64,000 nt of DNA from Acidobacteriota bacterium (GCA_009838525.1 VXRJ01000010.1:98520-162519), one strand, 5' to 3'. Positions 1-8,816 are shown, numbered from the stretch's first letter. Numbers and translations are program-made. Notes: generated from the sequence alone by a model not told the origin.

Positions 1-1116
1 GCCGGCCGTATACAGTTGATCTCGAAGCACCGCGCGCCCGACGTCGTTCAGCGGACCGATGCGCGTTTCGCCATGCTTGGCCACGACCGAGAAGATCGAA
101 TCGGCCGTTATCTCATCATCGTCCAGCAGATCCGGGCTGTGGCTCGTAACCAGCACCTGGGCGTGCTCGGCCGCGTCGCGGAGTCCGTCGACCAGGACGC
201 CAGCAGCCGCGGGATGCAGGGCCACCTCCGGTTCCTCTATACCGACGAGGCTGCGACGCGTCGCGCCATCGCCCGCGCCTTGGAAGAGCGCCAGAAGCAC
301 ACCAAGAGCCCGTAGGGTTCCGTCGGACATGTTGCTGGCAAAGAACCGCCACGGATAGTGAGCGCCCCGCACTTCCTGTCGGAATTCCAGAGTGTCCCGA
401 GGACCTACCGACCGACGATCGACGCCCGCGACACCAGGAACGACCTTTCCTAGATAAGTCTCGATTCGTTGCTTGAAAACCGGTGCCCGAGTCGCCAGGT
501 TGGACAGGACGCTCGCCGCGTTACTACCGTCCCGTTTCAGGAGATCTCCCGGATCAGGCGGCTGCAAATCCCTGATCGCTTCGGGATTGAGGTTGTAGAA
601 CCCCAGACCCGAAAGTGCATCGTACACGGGCCGAAAGGCGTTGAGACCCGAGGCGTTGACGAGGTACAAACGGTCGGCAACGGCGGCCGGAGGGAGGGAA
701 AGGGCACTCCGGGTGACATGTCCGCCCTCCACTTCATAGAACTGCGGCTCGACACCGTCGCGACTCAGCACATAGCATTCCTCGCGCTGCACCTCGAAGC
801 CCCCCTGCGGCTTGGCGCCCACCTCGAATGCGTAGTGTCCCCATGATTCGCCGAGATTGAAGGCAACGCGGATCCCGAAATGCGTCGGATGACCGCCCGA
901 CCGGCGGCGCACCTCGTTGATCCCCCCGCGGTCACGCAGCGCATGGTCTATCGAGAATCGCAGCGAATCGGCCACGAAGCGAAGCGCGTCAAGAAAGTTG
1001 CTCTTGCCCGATCCGTTAGCACCCACGAGGAACGACAGCTGCGCGGGCGCCACGTCGCACGCGGCGATGCTCTTGTAGTTCCGAAGGACGACACGGGTTA
1101 GAAGCCGACGATCCAT
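1..1116 (-). CDS. AAA family ATPase (ABC/OLD-like), partial at window edge
   Basis: The reading frame opens at ATG 1114-1116 on the minus strand and stays open to the left edge, so the C-terminus is outside the window (about 372 codons seen). The start reads MDRRLLTRVVLRNYKSIAAC, followed by a Walker A motif GANGSGKSN near residue 34. The C-terminal half has an ABC signature-like stretch (SNMSDGTLRALG), Walker B with catalytic Glu (LVGIEEPEVALHP) and an H-loop (VLVTSHSPDLLD). This is the SMC/RecF-type ATPase head with a short insertion, as in AAA_21/OLD-like proteins. Related stand-alone ATPases are often paired with a Toprim-like DUF4276 gene, which would lie just left of base 1. The role is unknown; a DNA-damage or phage-defence function is inference. 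Nothing indicates a frameshift. Confidence 0.85.
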   Translation of the reverse strand, partial: MDRRLLTRVVLRNYKSIAACDVAPAQLSFLVGANGSGKSNFLDALRFVADSLRFSIDHALRDRGGINEVRRRSGGHPTHFGIRVAFNLGESWGHYAFEVGAKPQGGFEVQREECYVLSRDGVEPQFYEVEGGHVTRSALSLPPAAVADRLYLVNASGLNAFRPVYDALSGLGFYNLNPEAIRDLQPPDPGDLLKRDGSNAASVLSNLATRAPVFKQRIETYLGKVVPGVAGVDRRSVGPRDTLEFRQEVRGAHYPWRFFASNMSDGTLRALGVLLALFQGAGDGATRRSLVGIEEPEVALHPAAAGVLVDGLRDAAEHAQVLVTSHSPDLLDDDEITADSIFSVVAKHGETRIGPLNDVGRAVLRDQLYTAG

Positions 1117-1373
1117 GGTCCGTGCAGCCTAGCGCCTACGACGCGGGGCCGCAACACCACCGCGTAGTGGACGTGGGACCGTCACGAGCGCTGTGTCAGC
1201 GAGGCCCCGCCGCTACCACGGAAACCGGTAGGCTCGCTGCCTCCGATTCCCATGGCCCAGGAGGCAGCACCCTGCGAGGGGTGAAGGGGAGCAGCACATC
1301 GCGTTAACGGTGGGCGGAGAAGTGCCGGGGCTGATCGTCTTCCGGCTGCCGGACTGAGCCCTCCGGCGGCACC

Positions 1374-2594
1374 TCAGCGCAGCGGCACGTCGGGGAAGCC
1401 CTCGTCGCCCGGCTCGAGTTGCACGCCGTAGGCGTTGAGCGACATCGAGGTCGCCCGGTAAGAACTGGGCGTGTAGACGGCGCTCATCGCCTCGACGGCG
1501 TCGTATTCCGCGGTGAGGGCGCGCCAGGTCTCGTCCGAGACAATCGCGTTCTGGTACAGCTCGTCGACGAGCCGCAGCAGGATCGCTTCGCGGCCGCCGG
1601 CGCCCGGTGCATCCGGACCGAGGGCCACGGCGCGCGGGTCGACGCCATGATCGCGTGCGCGGCCCACCGTGCCGACGTGCTTGGCCCACTCGTAGACCGC
1701 CTGACAGTTCCATCCGATGCGCAGGATCAGGATCTCCCGGTCGTGCGGCGAGAGGGGCGAGATGCGGTTGATGTAGCCCGCCCTGGGGCCGCGCGCTTCG
1801 GCCATCGCGGGATGCCGCGCGAACGTCCGCCTGACCGCGATGCCGGGCCCGTCGAGCGGCTCCAGTCGCGCTGTTGCCAGCCGCGGCTCGCGCTCGGGCA
1901 CCGTGATCCGGTAGGGCACGTCGGCAGGGAACCGATCCGGCGTGTCGTCATCCGGCTGGATGCCGAACGCGTTGTAAATCATCGACAGCACCATGAAGTG
2001 GTTGGCGGTCTCGACCGCGTCGATCAGGTTATGTTCGCTGAAGCGCGCGGCAAGGGCGCTCCAGGTGGCGTCGGCCACCGACGAGTTCAGATACAACTGA
2101 TCCGCCAGTTGCAGGAGCGTCCGCTCGAGCGGGTCCCATCCCGCCGCGTCCGGTCCCTCCGCGATGCGGCGGATCTCGCCGTCCGTCATCCCGCCGTCAC
2201 GCGCCCGCGCCGCGTTCGTCGCCCAGATCGGCTGGTTGCCGCACAGCCAGGCCGCCCGGAGGATCAACAGCGACCGGTGCCGCGGCGTCAGCGTCGACGC
2301 CTCCGTCAGGTAAACCGTGAACGGCATCAGACCTTCCACGATGGCGGGGACGTTGAGCAGCGTGTGGAGCTGGTTATCGGAGCGGCCGTCGCCCGCATAC
2401 CTGTCCACCAGGCGGCGGTGCTCGTCGGTCCACTGCGACTCCGGGAGCGGCGCGATGCGCGGCGCGGACAGACCCACCGGTTGCCGATCTCCGGGCGGCG
2501 GGTCGGGCAGCGCCTGGGCCATGGCCGGACCGGCGCCGAGCAGGGTGAGCAGCGCTGCTCCGGCAACCGCGATGCGAAACATCCTCTTCGCCAT
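1374..2594 (-). CDS. secreted double carboxymuconolactone decarboxylase-like protein
   Basis: This 406-residue protein has a signal peptide (MAKRMFRIAVAG..., cleavage near GPAMAQA) and two tandem CMD/AhpD-like alpha-helical domains, roughly residues 50-200 and 230-380. ATG 2594 is chosen because GGGAGGT lies 8-9 bases upstream; a longer in-frame extension to 2636 has no such site. CMD proteins act as decarboxylases or as peroxidase-like disulfide carriers. Here domain 2 keeps a Cys and a His (NCQAVYEWAKH), while domain 1 has Cys (LCGNQPIWATN) but Asn where His is expected, and neither shows CxxC. A catalytic role is therefore uncertain. It lies 66 bases upstream of the end of the BCCT gene's other side and is transcribed the same way, so it may follow that gene in one transcript. 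Confidence 0.8.
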   Translation of the reverse strand: MAKRMFRIAVAGAALLTLLGAGPAMAQALPDPPPGDRQPVGLSAPRIAPLPESQWTDEHRRLVDRYAGDGRSDNQLHTLLNVPAIVEGLMPFTVYLTEASTLTPRHRSLLILRAAWLCGNQPIWATNAARARDGGMTDGEIRRIAEGPDAAGWDPLERTLLQLADQLYLNSSVADATWSALAARFSEHNLIDAVETANHFMVLSMIYNAFGIQPDDDTPDRFPADVPYRITVPEREPRLATARLEPLDGPGIAVRRTFARHPAMAEARGPRAGYINRISPLSPHDREILILRIGWNCQAVYEWAKHVGTVGRARDHGVDPRAVALGPDAPGAGGREAILLRLVDELYQNAIVSDETWRALTAEYDAVEAMSAVYTPSSYRATSMSLNAYGVQLEPGDEGFPDVPLR

Positions 2595-2660
2595 GGCTAT
2601 ACCTCCCTCGGGGCGAACGTCCCGTTCGCGGAACACCCAAGTCTTGCTCCGGCCAACCCC

Positions 2661-4229
2661 TTACGACGGGCTTCGGGCCGCGTACGCGCGCAACCCCTTC
2701 CAGATGCTGTAGCACAGCGCCAGCAGTAACAGGGCGAACGGGAAGCCGGTGGCCAGCGCCGCGGTTTGCAGCGCCACGAGCCCGCCGCCGAGCAGCAGGG
2801 TGATGGCGACGATGCCCTCGAACGCACACCAGAAGACACGTTGGGCGACCGGCGCGTCGAGCTTGCCGCCAGCGGTGATGGTGTCGATGACCAGCGAGCC
2901 GGAGTCGGAAGACGTTACGAAGAAGACGACCACCAGCACGATGCCGACGACGGACGTGAGGCCGGCAAACGGAAGCACCTCCAGCATCCGGAACAGGGCG
3001 AGTTCCGGCTGCTGTGCCTGGACCGCCTCGACCGCGGCGGTTTGGCCCGCGGCCAGGTAGTGCGACAGCGCGGTCGCACCGAAAGCGTGCATCCAGAGCG
3101 CGGAGACCAGCACCGGCATGACCAGCATGCAGCCGACGAGGGCGCGCACCGTGCGTCCCCGTGAGACCCGCGCGATGAACATGCCGACGAAGGGCGTCCA
3201 CGAGAGCCACCACGCCCAGAAGAAGGTGGTCCACCCGTGTAGGAAGTCGAAGTCGTCCCGGCCGACCCACGAGCTGAGCGGTCCGATCGCCACCGCATAG
3301 TGGCCGAGGCTGGCGACGAATCCCGAGAGCAGGTCGAAGGTCGGGCCGGCGGCCAGCACAAACGCGAGCAGCACCACGGCCAGTAGCAGGTTGGCCTGGC
3401 TCAGGCGCTTGATGCCCCGGTCCATCCCCGCAACCACCGAGGCCATGGCGATGGCCGTGATGCCGGCGATCAACAGAACCTTCGTCGTATCCGTGTCCGG
3501 CACGCCGAACAGGTGCGCCAATCCCGCCGCCGTCTGCTCGGTGCCCAGGCCCAGCGACGTCGCCAACCCGAAGAGGGTGGCGAACACGGCGAGGATGTCG
3601 ATGACGTGGCCGAAGCGGCCCCACACCGCTTCGCCCAGAATCGGATAGAACCCGGATCGCAGCGTAAGCGGCAATCCGAGGTTGTAAGCCGAGAAGGCGA
3701 GTGCGAGTGCGACTACCGCGAACATCGCCCATGCATGCACGCCCCAATGGAAGATGGCGGAGGCGATCGCGAGCCGGTGCGCGGCGGCGCTGTCTGCCGG
3801 GTCGACGCCGAGCGGCGGATTCAGGAAGTGGTCGAGCGGCTCGGCCACCCCGAAGAACATCAGGCCGATGCCGATGCCGGCCGCGAACAGCATGGAGAAC
3901 CATGACCAGACTGAGTAGTCGGGCCTGGCGTCGGGACCACCGAGGCGGATGCGGCCGAGCGGCGTCACCAGCAGCATCAGGCAGAAGACGACGACGATGT
4001 TCCCGGCACTCATGAAGACCCAGTCAAACGTCGACGTCAGCCACGTGTAGAGCGCGTCGAAAACGCCGGCCGCCGCGTCCAGGAACGCCAGCACGCCGGC
4101 GACGAACGCGATGATCGTGAGGCTGGAGACGGCGAAGACCGGATTGTGGACGTCGAGACCGAGGAACTGGACGTTGTCCCGACCGAGCTCGTAGCTCGTC
4201 CGCCCGGGGATCGCCATGCGCCGGCTCAA
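2661..4229 (-). CDS. BCCT family (betaine/carnitine/choline) transporter
   Basis: This inner-membrane secondary transporter of 522 residues has about 12 predicted membrane helices. The diagnostic BCCT segment FWAWWLSWTPFVGMFIARVS is present, as is the glycine-rich helix 3 stretch AAGIGIGLMFFGVAEP. The family moves glycine betaine, choline or related quaternary amines with Na+ or H+. The first codon is either TTG 4229, which overlaps the stop of the upstream gene (TTGA), or ATG 4217 four codons later; both are plausible. The short C-terminal tail lacks the long regulatory extension of osmosensing BetP, so it may be constitutively active. Substrate cannot be read from the sequence. Confidence 0.92.
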   Translation of the reverse strand: MSRRMAIPGRTSYELGRDNVQFLGLDVHNPVFAVSSLTIIAFVAGVLAFLDAAAGVFDALYTWLTSTFDWVFMSAGNIVVVFCLMLLVTPLGRIRLGGPDARPDYSVWSWFSMLFAAGIGIGLMFFGVAEPLDHFLNPPLGVDPADSAAAHRLAIASAIFHWGVHAWAMFAVVALALAFSAYNLGLPLTLRSGFYPILGEAVWGRFGHVIDILAVFATLFGLATSLGLGTEQTAAGLAHLFGVPDTDTTKVLLIAGITAIAMASVVAGMDRGIKRLSQANLLLAVVLLAFVLAAGPTFDLLSGFVASLGHYAVAIGPLSSWVGRDDFDFLHGWTTFFWAWWLSWTPFVGMFIARVSRGRTVRALVGCMLVMPVLVSALWMHAFGATALSHYLAAGQTAAVEAVQAQQPELALFRMLEVLPFAGLTSVVGIVLVVVFFVTSSDSGSLVIDTITAGGKLDAPVAQRVFWCAFEGIVAITLLLGGGLVALQTAALATGFPFALLLLALCYSIWKGLRAYAARSPS

Positions 4230-5392
4230 GGCACGGTTGGCGGCGATGTGCCCCGGGACTTGGTCGTCGGAGCGGGGCTCTCAACCTGCCGCCGGACGTG
4301 CTCCAGATAGCCGCGCACGGCATCGCGCGAACGTCCCCGAATGATCGGCCGCAGGAAGAACCCCTTGAACCCGGTCATCCCGTCGTTGCGCGACCGCGTG
4401 ATCGAAACGAGGGCCGAGCCGTCCCGGTCGGACTGGAGTGGATGACCGGTCACGAAGCGCAACTCAAGCGTGGTGTGGAAGTAGTGGCTCGCGTACAGCT
4501 GCTTGATGGCGATAGCGTACACCTCGCCGGGCATTGCGCCGCTAGCCAGCGGGTAGATCGTGACATGGTTCACCCGGATGGTCTGCTTGAGGCCGAAGTC
4601 GGCCACCGTCCAGTAGAAGAACTCGTCGGCGCCCGGGGGAAGACCCAGCGGGTAGTGCTCCAGGTATGTGAGCAACGCGGGCACGGAGTTGGGCAGCGGA
4701 TCGCGGTTGGTGAGCAGGCCGCGGAACTGCTCGGCCACCGCCATCGGCCTGTCGCTGTCGGCGTAGGCTCCGAGCGCTCCGTTCCCCTCCGCCCGGTAAG
4801 CCAGGAGCAGTTCGAGAATCATCTCCCGGGCTATCTGGTTAGCCTGTTCGGCGGCGGTTGGCGACGTCCAGTCCACCTCGTTCCGGAATCGCTTCATCCC
4901 GTCCGTCGAGAGCTTGAGCTCGCAATCGCCGGGGCGGCAGTACGGCAACGATTCGAGGTCCACCTCGGGCAGTGTCAGTCCCTGCAGATCCTCGATCCGC
5001 GGGGGATCGCTGAATCGGCCGATTTGCGGAATGCCCGGGCCGCTCTCGAACGCCTCGATGTCCCGGAAGCGATCGACGAATTCGGCGGCGGACACATCCA
5101 GGTAGACCACACCAATGTGGGCAAGCTCCTGACGGACTCGGGTGTCCAGGGTGGTGATCACCACCGCGCCATCGTCCAGCGCCCGCAGGTCGTCGTCCGA
5201 GAAATCGACCTGATCGGCCAGCAGACGCTCCAGGGTCGATTCCGACTGCGCGGCAAGCGAAATGAAGGCGCCAGCGGCGATCAGGCAGGTTGCCGCTGCC
5301 AAAGCCGACAGGGACATACCCGCGTGTTGGTGGCGGGTCGGGCCGGCTTCGGCTGAAGTGCCGGACGCTGAAGATGTCGGCAACGGGCCCAT
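4226..5392 (-). CDS. hypothetical exported protein, coupled to BCCT transporter
   Basis: I do not recognise this protein. It has about 388 residues from ATG 5392 (a TTG at 5404 and an ATG at 5317 are alternatives). A single hydrophobic segment starts at the third candidate, MSLSALAAATCLIAAGAFISLA, which suggests a signal anchor and makes 5317 attractive. The rest is soluble, with a Cys pair (YCRPGDCELKL) and a C-terminal Pro/Thr-rich end. The stop overlaps the BCCT start by the bases TTGA, so the two are probably translationally coupled. A role accessory to transport is possible but is inference only. Confidence 0.65.
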   Translation of the reverse strand: MGPLPTSSASGTSAEAGPTRHQHAGMSLSALAAATCLIAAGAFISLAAQSESTLERLLADQVDFSDDDLRALDDGAVVITTLDTRVRQELAHIGVVYLDVSAAEFVDRFRDIEAFESGPGIPQIGRFSDPPRIEDLQGLTLPEVDLESLPYCRPGDCELKLSTDGMKRFRNEVDWTSPTAAEQANQIAREMILELLLAYRAEGNGALGAYADSDRPMAVAEQFRGLLTNRDPLPNSVPALLTYLEHYPLGLPPGADEFFYWTVADFGLKQTIRVNHVTIYPLASGAMPGEVYAIAIKQLYASHYFHTTLELRFVTGHPLQSDRDGSALVSITRSRNDGMTGFKGFFLRPIIRGRSRDAVRGYLEHVRRQVESPAPTTKSRGTSPPTVP

Positions 5393-5455
5393 CGCAAAAC
5401 CCAAGTTGATGCTATGGAATCTATCGGCGCGTGATCTCCCACTCGACAGACGCCA

Positions 5456-6466
5456 TCAGCGCTCGCTGTACTGCGTGATGTGCTCGACCAGCAGCGACGA
5501 CATCGCCTCCGGTGCGAGGTCGGGAATCCAGTGGTTCACACCCTCAAGGACCTCGAAGCGGTAGGGCCCGTCGACATACTGCTCGGTGAGTACGGCGCCG
5601 TCGATGCAGAGCGCGGTGTCGCCGTCGCTCCACGTGAACATCGTGGGCACCGTGACGTTGCCCGCGGCCGGCCCCTGGAGATTACGGTCGGCGACGTTCG
5701 CGCGGTACCAATTGAGGGCGGCGCCGAGCGCCGCTTTGGATCCGAGCACGCGGATGTACTCCTCCACCGCCTCGTCGTCGATACCGGCGAAGATGGCGCG
5801 CAGTCCGGCGGAATCGGCGGCAAGGAACGCGTCCTCCGAATCCGGCTGAACGAAGATGTCGAAGTAGGCGGACGCCTCGACTTGACACGATTCCGGGTCG
5901 CTAAGCACCGCGGCGAAGGCGTCCGGGTGCGGAACCGAGACTGGATTCGCCGTGATCACCCGGTCGGGAGCGGCCACCGCCATAGCCCAGGCGACGACGG
6001 CGCCCCAGTCGTGGCCGACGATGTGAAAGCGGTCGGCGCCGGTAGCGTCGGCGAGGCCAAGCATGTCCCCGACCAGGAGCGGCAGCGCGTAGTCCTCGAT
6101 TTCCGGGGGGCGCGCGCCCGGCGAATAGCCCCGCTGGTCGGGCGCCACCACGCGGAACCCGGACTCGGCGAGCGCGCGGATCTGGTGGCGCCACTCGTAG
6201 GACGTCTGTGGGAAGCCGTGGAGCAGGATCACGACCTCGCCGTCATCGGGACCGGCCGTCCGCACGTCGAACGTGAAGTCGCCGACGTCGATCTGCGTCT
6301 GCGCTATATCGCCGGCGGGCTCGCCCATATCCCCGGCCGCGCCGGAAGCCGCTGTGTCGCCCGTAACGGCAGGTGGTTCCGCATCATCATCCGCCGATCC
6401 GCACGACGCGGCCAGCGCCGCCAGGGTGCATGCCACCGCCGTTCTGACCACGTATCGTCTGACCAT
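5456..6466 (-). CDS. alpha/beta hydrolase lipoprotein, epoxide hydrolase-like
   Basis: The 336-residue protein begins at ATG 6466, which follows a GGGGGAG site. A lipoprotein-type signal ends near Cys22 (LAASC), and an acidic, Ala/Gly-rich linker precedes the fold. HGFPQ at about residues 83-87 forms the oxyanion region, DQRGYSPG follows, and GHDWG at 151-155 carries an Asp nucleophile (D153) rather than Ser. The general-base His is near 312 (GVNHW). Asp at the nucleophile elbow with HGFPQ points to the epoxide hydrolase/haloalkane dehalogenase branch. It is probably anchored on the periplasmic face. It diverges from the dienelactone hydrolase across 256 bp. The substrate is unknown. Confidence 0.85.
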   Translation of the reverse strand: MVRRYVVRTAVACTLAALAASCGSADDDAEPPAVTGDTAASGAAGDMGEPAGDIAQTQIDVGDFTFDVRTAGPDDGEVVILLHGFPQTSYEWRHQIRALAESGFRVVAPDQRGYSPGARPPEIEDYALPLLVGDMLGLADATGADRFHIVGHDWGAVVAWAMAVAAPDRVITANPVSVPHPDAFAAVLSDPESCQVEASAYFDIFVQPDSEDAFLAADSAGLRAIFAGIDDEAVEEYIRVLGSKAALGAALNWYRANVADRNLQGPAAGNVTVPTMFTWSDGDTALCIDGAVLTEQYVDGPYRFEVLEGVNHWIPDLAPEAMSSLLVEHITQYSER

Positions 6467-6722
6467 CCGTCTCCCCCCGTTACCGGCCCCCGGGAGCCGG
6501 AAAGTCCTCAAACCCGTTCTGCGCCCCATCATTCCCCAGAACCGCTGCCTGCTTCAATGGGGAATTGCACGTCCTGCTGAAGCGGGCGCAGCATCAGCAT
6601 CGCCTGGTCCGGCCGTTCTGGCGTCGAGATTCTTAGCCCCGGTTGCCACGGATTCGCGTAATATCAAGCGATCATCAGGAGAATCCGAAGCCCACTGGGT
6701 GGGTTTCAGCAAGGAGGCCAAG

Positions 6723-7586
6723 ATGTGTGATGTGAGAACCGACGCCGACACTGCGCGGTACCTTCGTGCGAAGGGGATGACGCGCCGGGAGTTCGGGGCC
6801 GTCTCGGCGGGAGCCGGGCTCGCGTTCCTGCTCCCCCAGCCCGTGAACGCCCAAGACGTGACCGAATCCGAAATCGACGTGACGACCCCGGATGGCACGT
6901 GCGACAGCTACTTCGTGCACCCGTCCAGCGGAGCCCATCCCGGCGTCCTTATCTGGCCCGACGCCTTCGGCCTGCGGCCGGCGAAGCGGCAAATGGCCAA
7001 GCGGCTCGCGGAATCCGGCTACTCGGTCCTGGTGGTCAACCAGTACTACCGGACGCAGCGGGCGCCGATCGTCGACTCGACGGATTTCGCGGCGCTGCGC
7101 GAGACGTTGATGCCGTTGATGGGAACCCTGAACCCGGACACCCACGTGCGGGATGCACGGGCTTTCGTCGGCTTCCTCGATAGCCAGTCGTCAGTGGACA
7201 GCAACCGGAAGATGGGGACGATGGGCTACTGCATGGGCGGTCCCATCACCATGCGGACGGCGGCCGCGCTGCCCGACCGCATCGGCGCGGGCGCCTCGTT
7301 CCACGGCGGCGGCCTCGTGACCGACCAGCCGGACAGCCCTCACCTGCTGGTGCCGGAGATGACGGCCCATTACCTGTTCGCGATCGCCGAGAACGACGAC
7401 GAGAACCAGCCCGAGGCGAAGGACGTCCTGCGCGACACTTTCGAATCGGCAGGCCTCCCGGCGGAGATCGAAGTGTACGAGGGCGCGCTGCACGGCTGGT
7501 GCCCGCCCGATACGCAGGTCTACCACGAAGCCCAGGCGGAGCGGGCGTGGAGCCGCCTGCTGGCCCTGTTCGAACGCGCCCTCTGA
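6723..7586 (+). CDS. Tat-exported dienelactone hydrolase family protein
   Basis: The start at ATG 6723 is set by a strong AAGGAGG site eight bases upstream; the frame is open much further 5' but that part is noncoding in character. A twin-arginine signal TRREFGAV with a hydrophobic core follows at about residues 20-40. The mature domain (about 240 residues) has the Cys nucleophile elbow GYCMGG (C170), an acidic residue in AENDDEN (near 225) and the catalytic His in ALHGW (H257), the DLH triad. DLH enzymes open lactone rings in aromatic degradation, but many exported members act on other esters. The divergent neighbour is another exported alpha/beta hydrolase. Confidence 0.88.
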   Translation: MCDVRTDADTARYLRAKGMTRREFGAVSAGAGLAFLLPQPVNAQDVTESEIDVTTPDGTCDSYFVHPSSGAHPGVLIWPDAFGLRPAKRQMAKRLAESGYSVLVVNQYYRTQRAPIVDSTDFAALRETLMPLMGTLNPDTHVRDARAFVGFLDSQSSVDSNRKMGTMGYCMGGPITMRTAAALPDRIGAGASFHGGGLVTDQPDSPHLLVPEMTAHYLFAIAENDDENQPEAKDVLRDTFESAGLPAEIEVYEGALHGWCPPDTQVYHEAQAERAWSRLLALFERAL

Positions 7587-7623
7587 TAGTCCCGGAGGCT
7601 CCGGCCAGAAGCTTTGGCGCCGG

Positions 7624-7641
7624 CGCGCCCGCAAGGGCGCG
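7624..7641 (+). terminator. GC-rich hairpin after dienelactone hydrolase gene
   Basis: A perfect 7-bp stem (CGCGCCC / GGGCGCG) closes a GCAA tetraloop, 38 bases past the stop codon of the dienelactone hydrolase gene. There is no following T-run, so this is at best a transcript-end or stabilising hairpin rather than a classic intrinsic terminator. Confidence 0.35.
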
Positions 7642-7699
7642 CTGGCGGCCATGATCGGCCACCCACACGGCTGGTCCGAAGCTTCGTACGTCTAACCTC

Positions 7700-7802
7700 G
7701 CCCCGCAGAAAGTGTTCGGTAAATTTATTTTCTGCCAGACTCGACAAACGGGAAAGTGTTCGATAAATTTACTTTGCCGTGAACGAATACTTTCTGCGGG
7801 GC
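7700..7802 (+). promoter_or_regulatory. fic promoter with two direct repeats inside a 14-bp inverted repeat
   Basis: Two 19-base direct repeats AAAGTGTTCGRTAAATTTA lie at 7709-7727 and 7753-7771, 44 bp apart. The second covers the -10 of a candidate promoter: TCGACA at 7741-7746, 17 bp spacer, TAAATT at 7764-7769. The expected transcript start is within a few bases of the GTG at 7779, and no Shine-Dalgarno is present. The block is bounded by a perfect 14-bp inverted repeat (7700-7713 and 7789-7802), whose right arm lies inside the first codons of fic. The AT-rich repeats stand out from the GC-rich surroundings and look like operators. Confidence 0.6.
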
Positions 7803-8816
7803 CGCGGCAGGCCCCGGCGCGCGGATATCTACCGTCAGCTCGCGATCCAGATCACGGAGTTGCGGGAACGACTGGGTGGTCTACCGAGCCCGGTGGAGGC
7901 GGAAGCGGCCGGCATCTGGCGTGGCATCTGGTACGAGGAGGCTCACCACTCCACCGCCATAGAGGGCAACACCCTGATCTTGAAGCAGGTCGAGCGACTC
8001 CTCAACGAAGGGAGAGCTGTCGGCAACAAGGAACTGCACGAGTACATGGAAGTGCGAGGCTACGCCGACGCAGCGGACTGGGTCTACCGTCAGGCAATCA
8101 GCCCGAACAGACTCGCGCATCCTGAACGGATCCTGACTCTGGAGGAGGTGCGGCATGTGCACCAGGCTGCACTGACGCCCGTTTGGCAGGTGTCGCCGCA
8201 TCCGAGCGCGACCTCGCGCGAGGCGCCTGGTAACTTCCGCGAGCACGAGGTCCATCCCTTTCCCGATGGCATGGCGCCCGTGTCATGGCCGTTCATTCCC
8301 GGAGAAATGACGACGTGGGTCGACCGCGTGAACGCTCTCGAAGCAACCGACACCCTGTTCCCCGAGGTGCTCGCAGCGGCCCATTGCCGCTTTGAGCAGA
8401 TCCATCCGTTTCTGGACGGAAACGGCCGAACCGGACGGCTGATTCTCAACCTTGTACTTGTCCGCCTCGGCTACCCGCCCGCAATCATCTACAAGCGTGA
8501 CCGTGCCCGATACCTTCAGGCGTTGCGTCGCGCCGACGCTGGCGAGCCGAGTCCCTTGGGAGAGATGCTCGCCCGGGCCATCCTCAATAGTCTGCACCGG
8601 TTCGTCATCCCGGCAGTGGCTGGCCCGGCGCGACTTGTGCCGCTGGCCGCGCTGGAAACGCCGGGAATGAAGGCATCGGCGCTACGGGCCGCGGCGGAAC
8701 GTGGCCGACTCCGAGCCACGCGAGGCTCCGATGGTCACTGGCGCAGCTCCCGCCGCTGGGTCGACGAGTACGTGGCGAGCCGTTACCGGCGCGACCCCAA
8801 GGTCTCCGCCAGCTAG
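7779..8816 (+). CDS. Fic family protein (AMPylation domain, class II)
   Basis: This 345-residue protein probably transfers AMP (or another phosphate-linked group) to a target hydroxyl. The Fic core motif HPFLDGNGRTGR is complete at residues 209-220, including the catalytic His and the phosphate-binding loop. An N-terminal inhibitory helix motif STAIEGN (58-64) is the (S/T)xxxE(G/N) type, so it is a class II, self-inhibited Fic protein. The C-terminal 80 residues look like a winged-helix DNA-binding region. The start is GTG 7779, just downstream of the promoter. With the repeats upstream, it may bind its own promoter; that is inference. No antitoxin-like small gene is adjacent. Confidence 0.92.
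   Translation: MNEYFLRGRGRPRRADIYRQLAIQITELRERLGGLPSPVEAEAAGIWRGIWYEEAHHSTAIEGNTLILKQVERLLNEGRAVGNKELHEYMEVRGYADAADWVYRQAISPNRLAHPERILTLEEVRHVHQAALTPVWQVSPHPSATSREAPGNFREHEVHPFPDGMAPVSWPFIPGEMTTWVDRVNALEATDTLFPEVLAAAHCRFEQIHPFLDGNGRTGRLILNLVLVRLGYPPAIIYKRDRARYLQALRRADAGEPSPLGEMLARAILNSLHRFVIPAVAGPARLVPLAALETPGMKASALRAAAERGRLRATRGSDGHWRSSRRWVDEYVASRYRRDPKVSAS

Noticed and set aside
1419-2729. 436-codon plus-strand open frame opposite the CMD gene
   Set aside because: Shadow frame; composition is Arg/Val/Gln-rich and no start signal is present.
6273-6722. N-terminal extension of the dienelactone hydrolase
   Set aside because: The frame is open for 150 codons upstream, but AAGGAGG and the Tat signal place the start at 6723.
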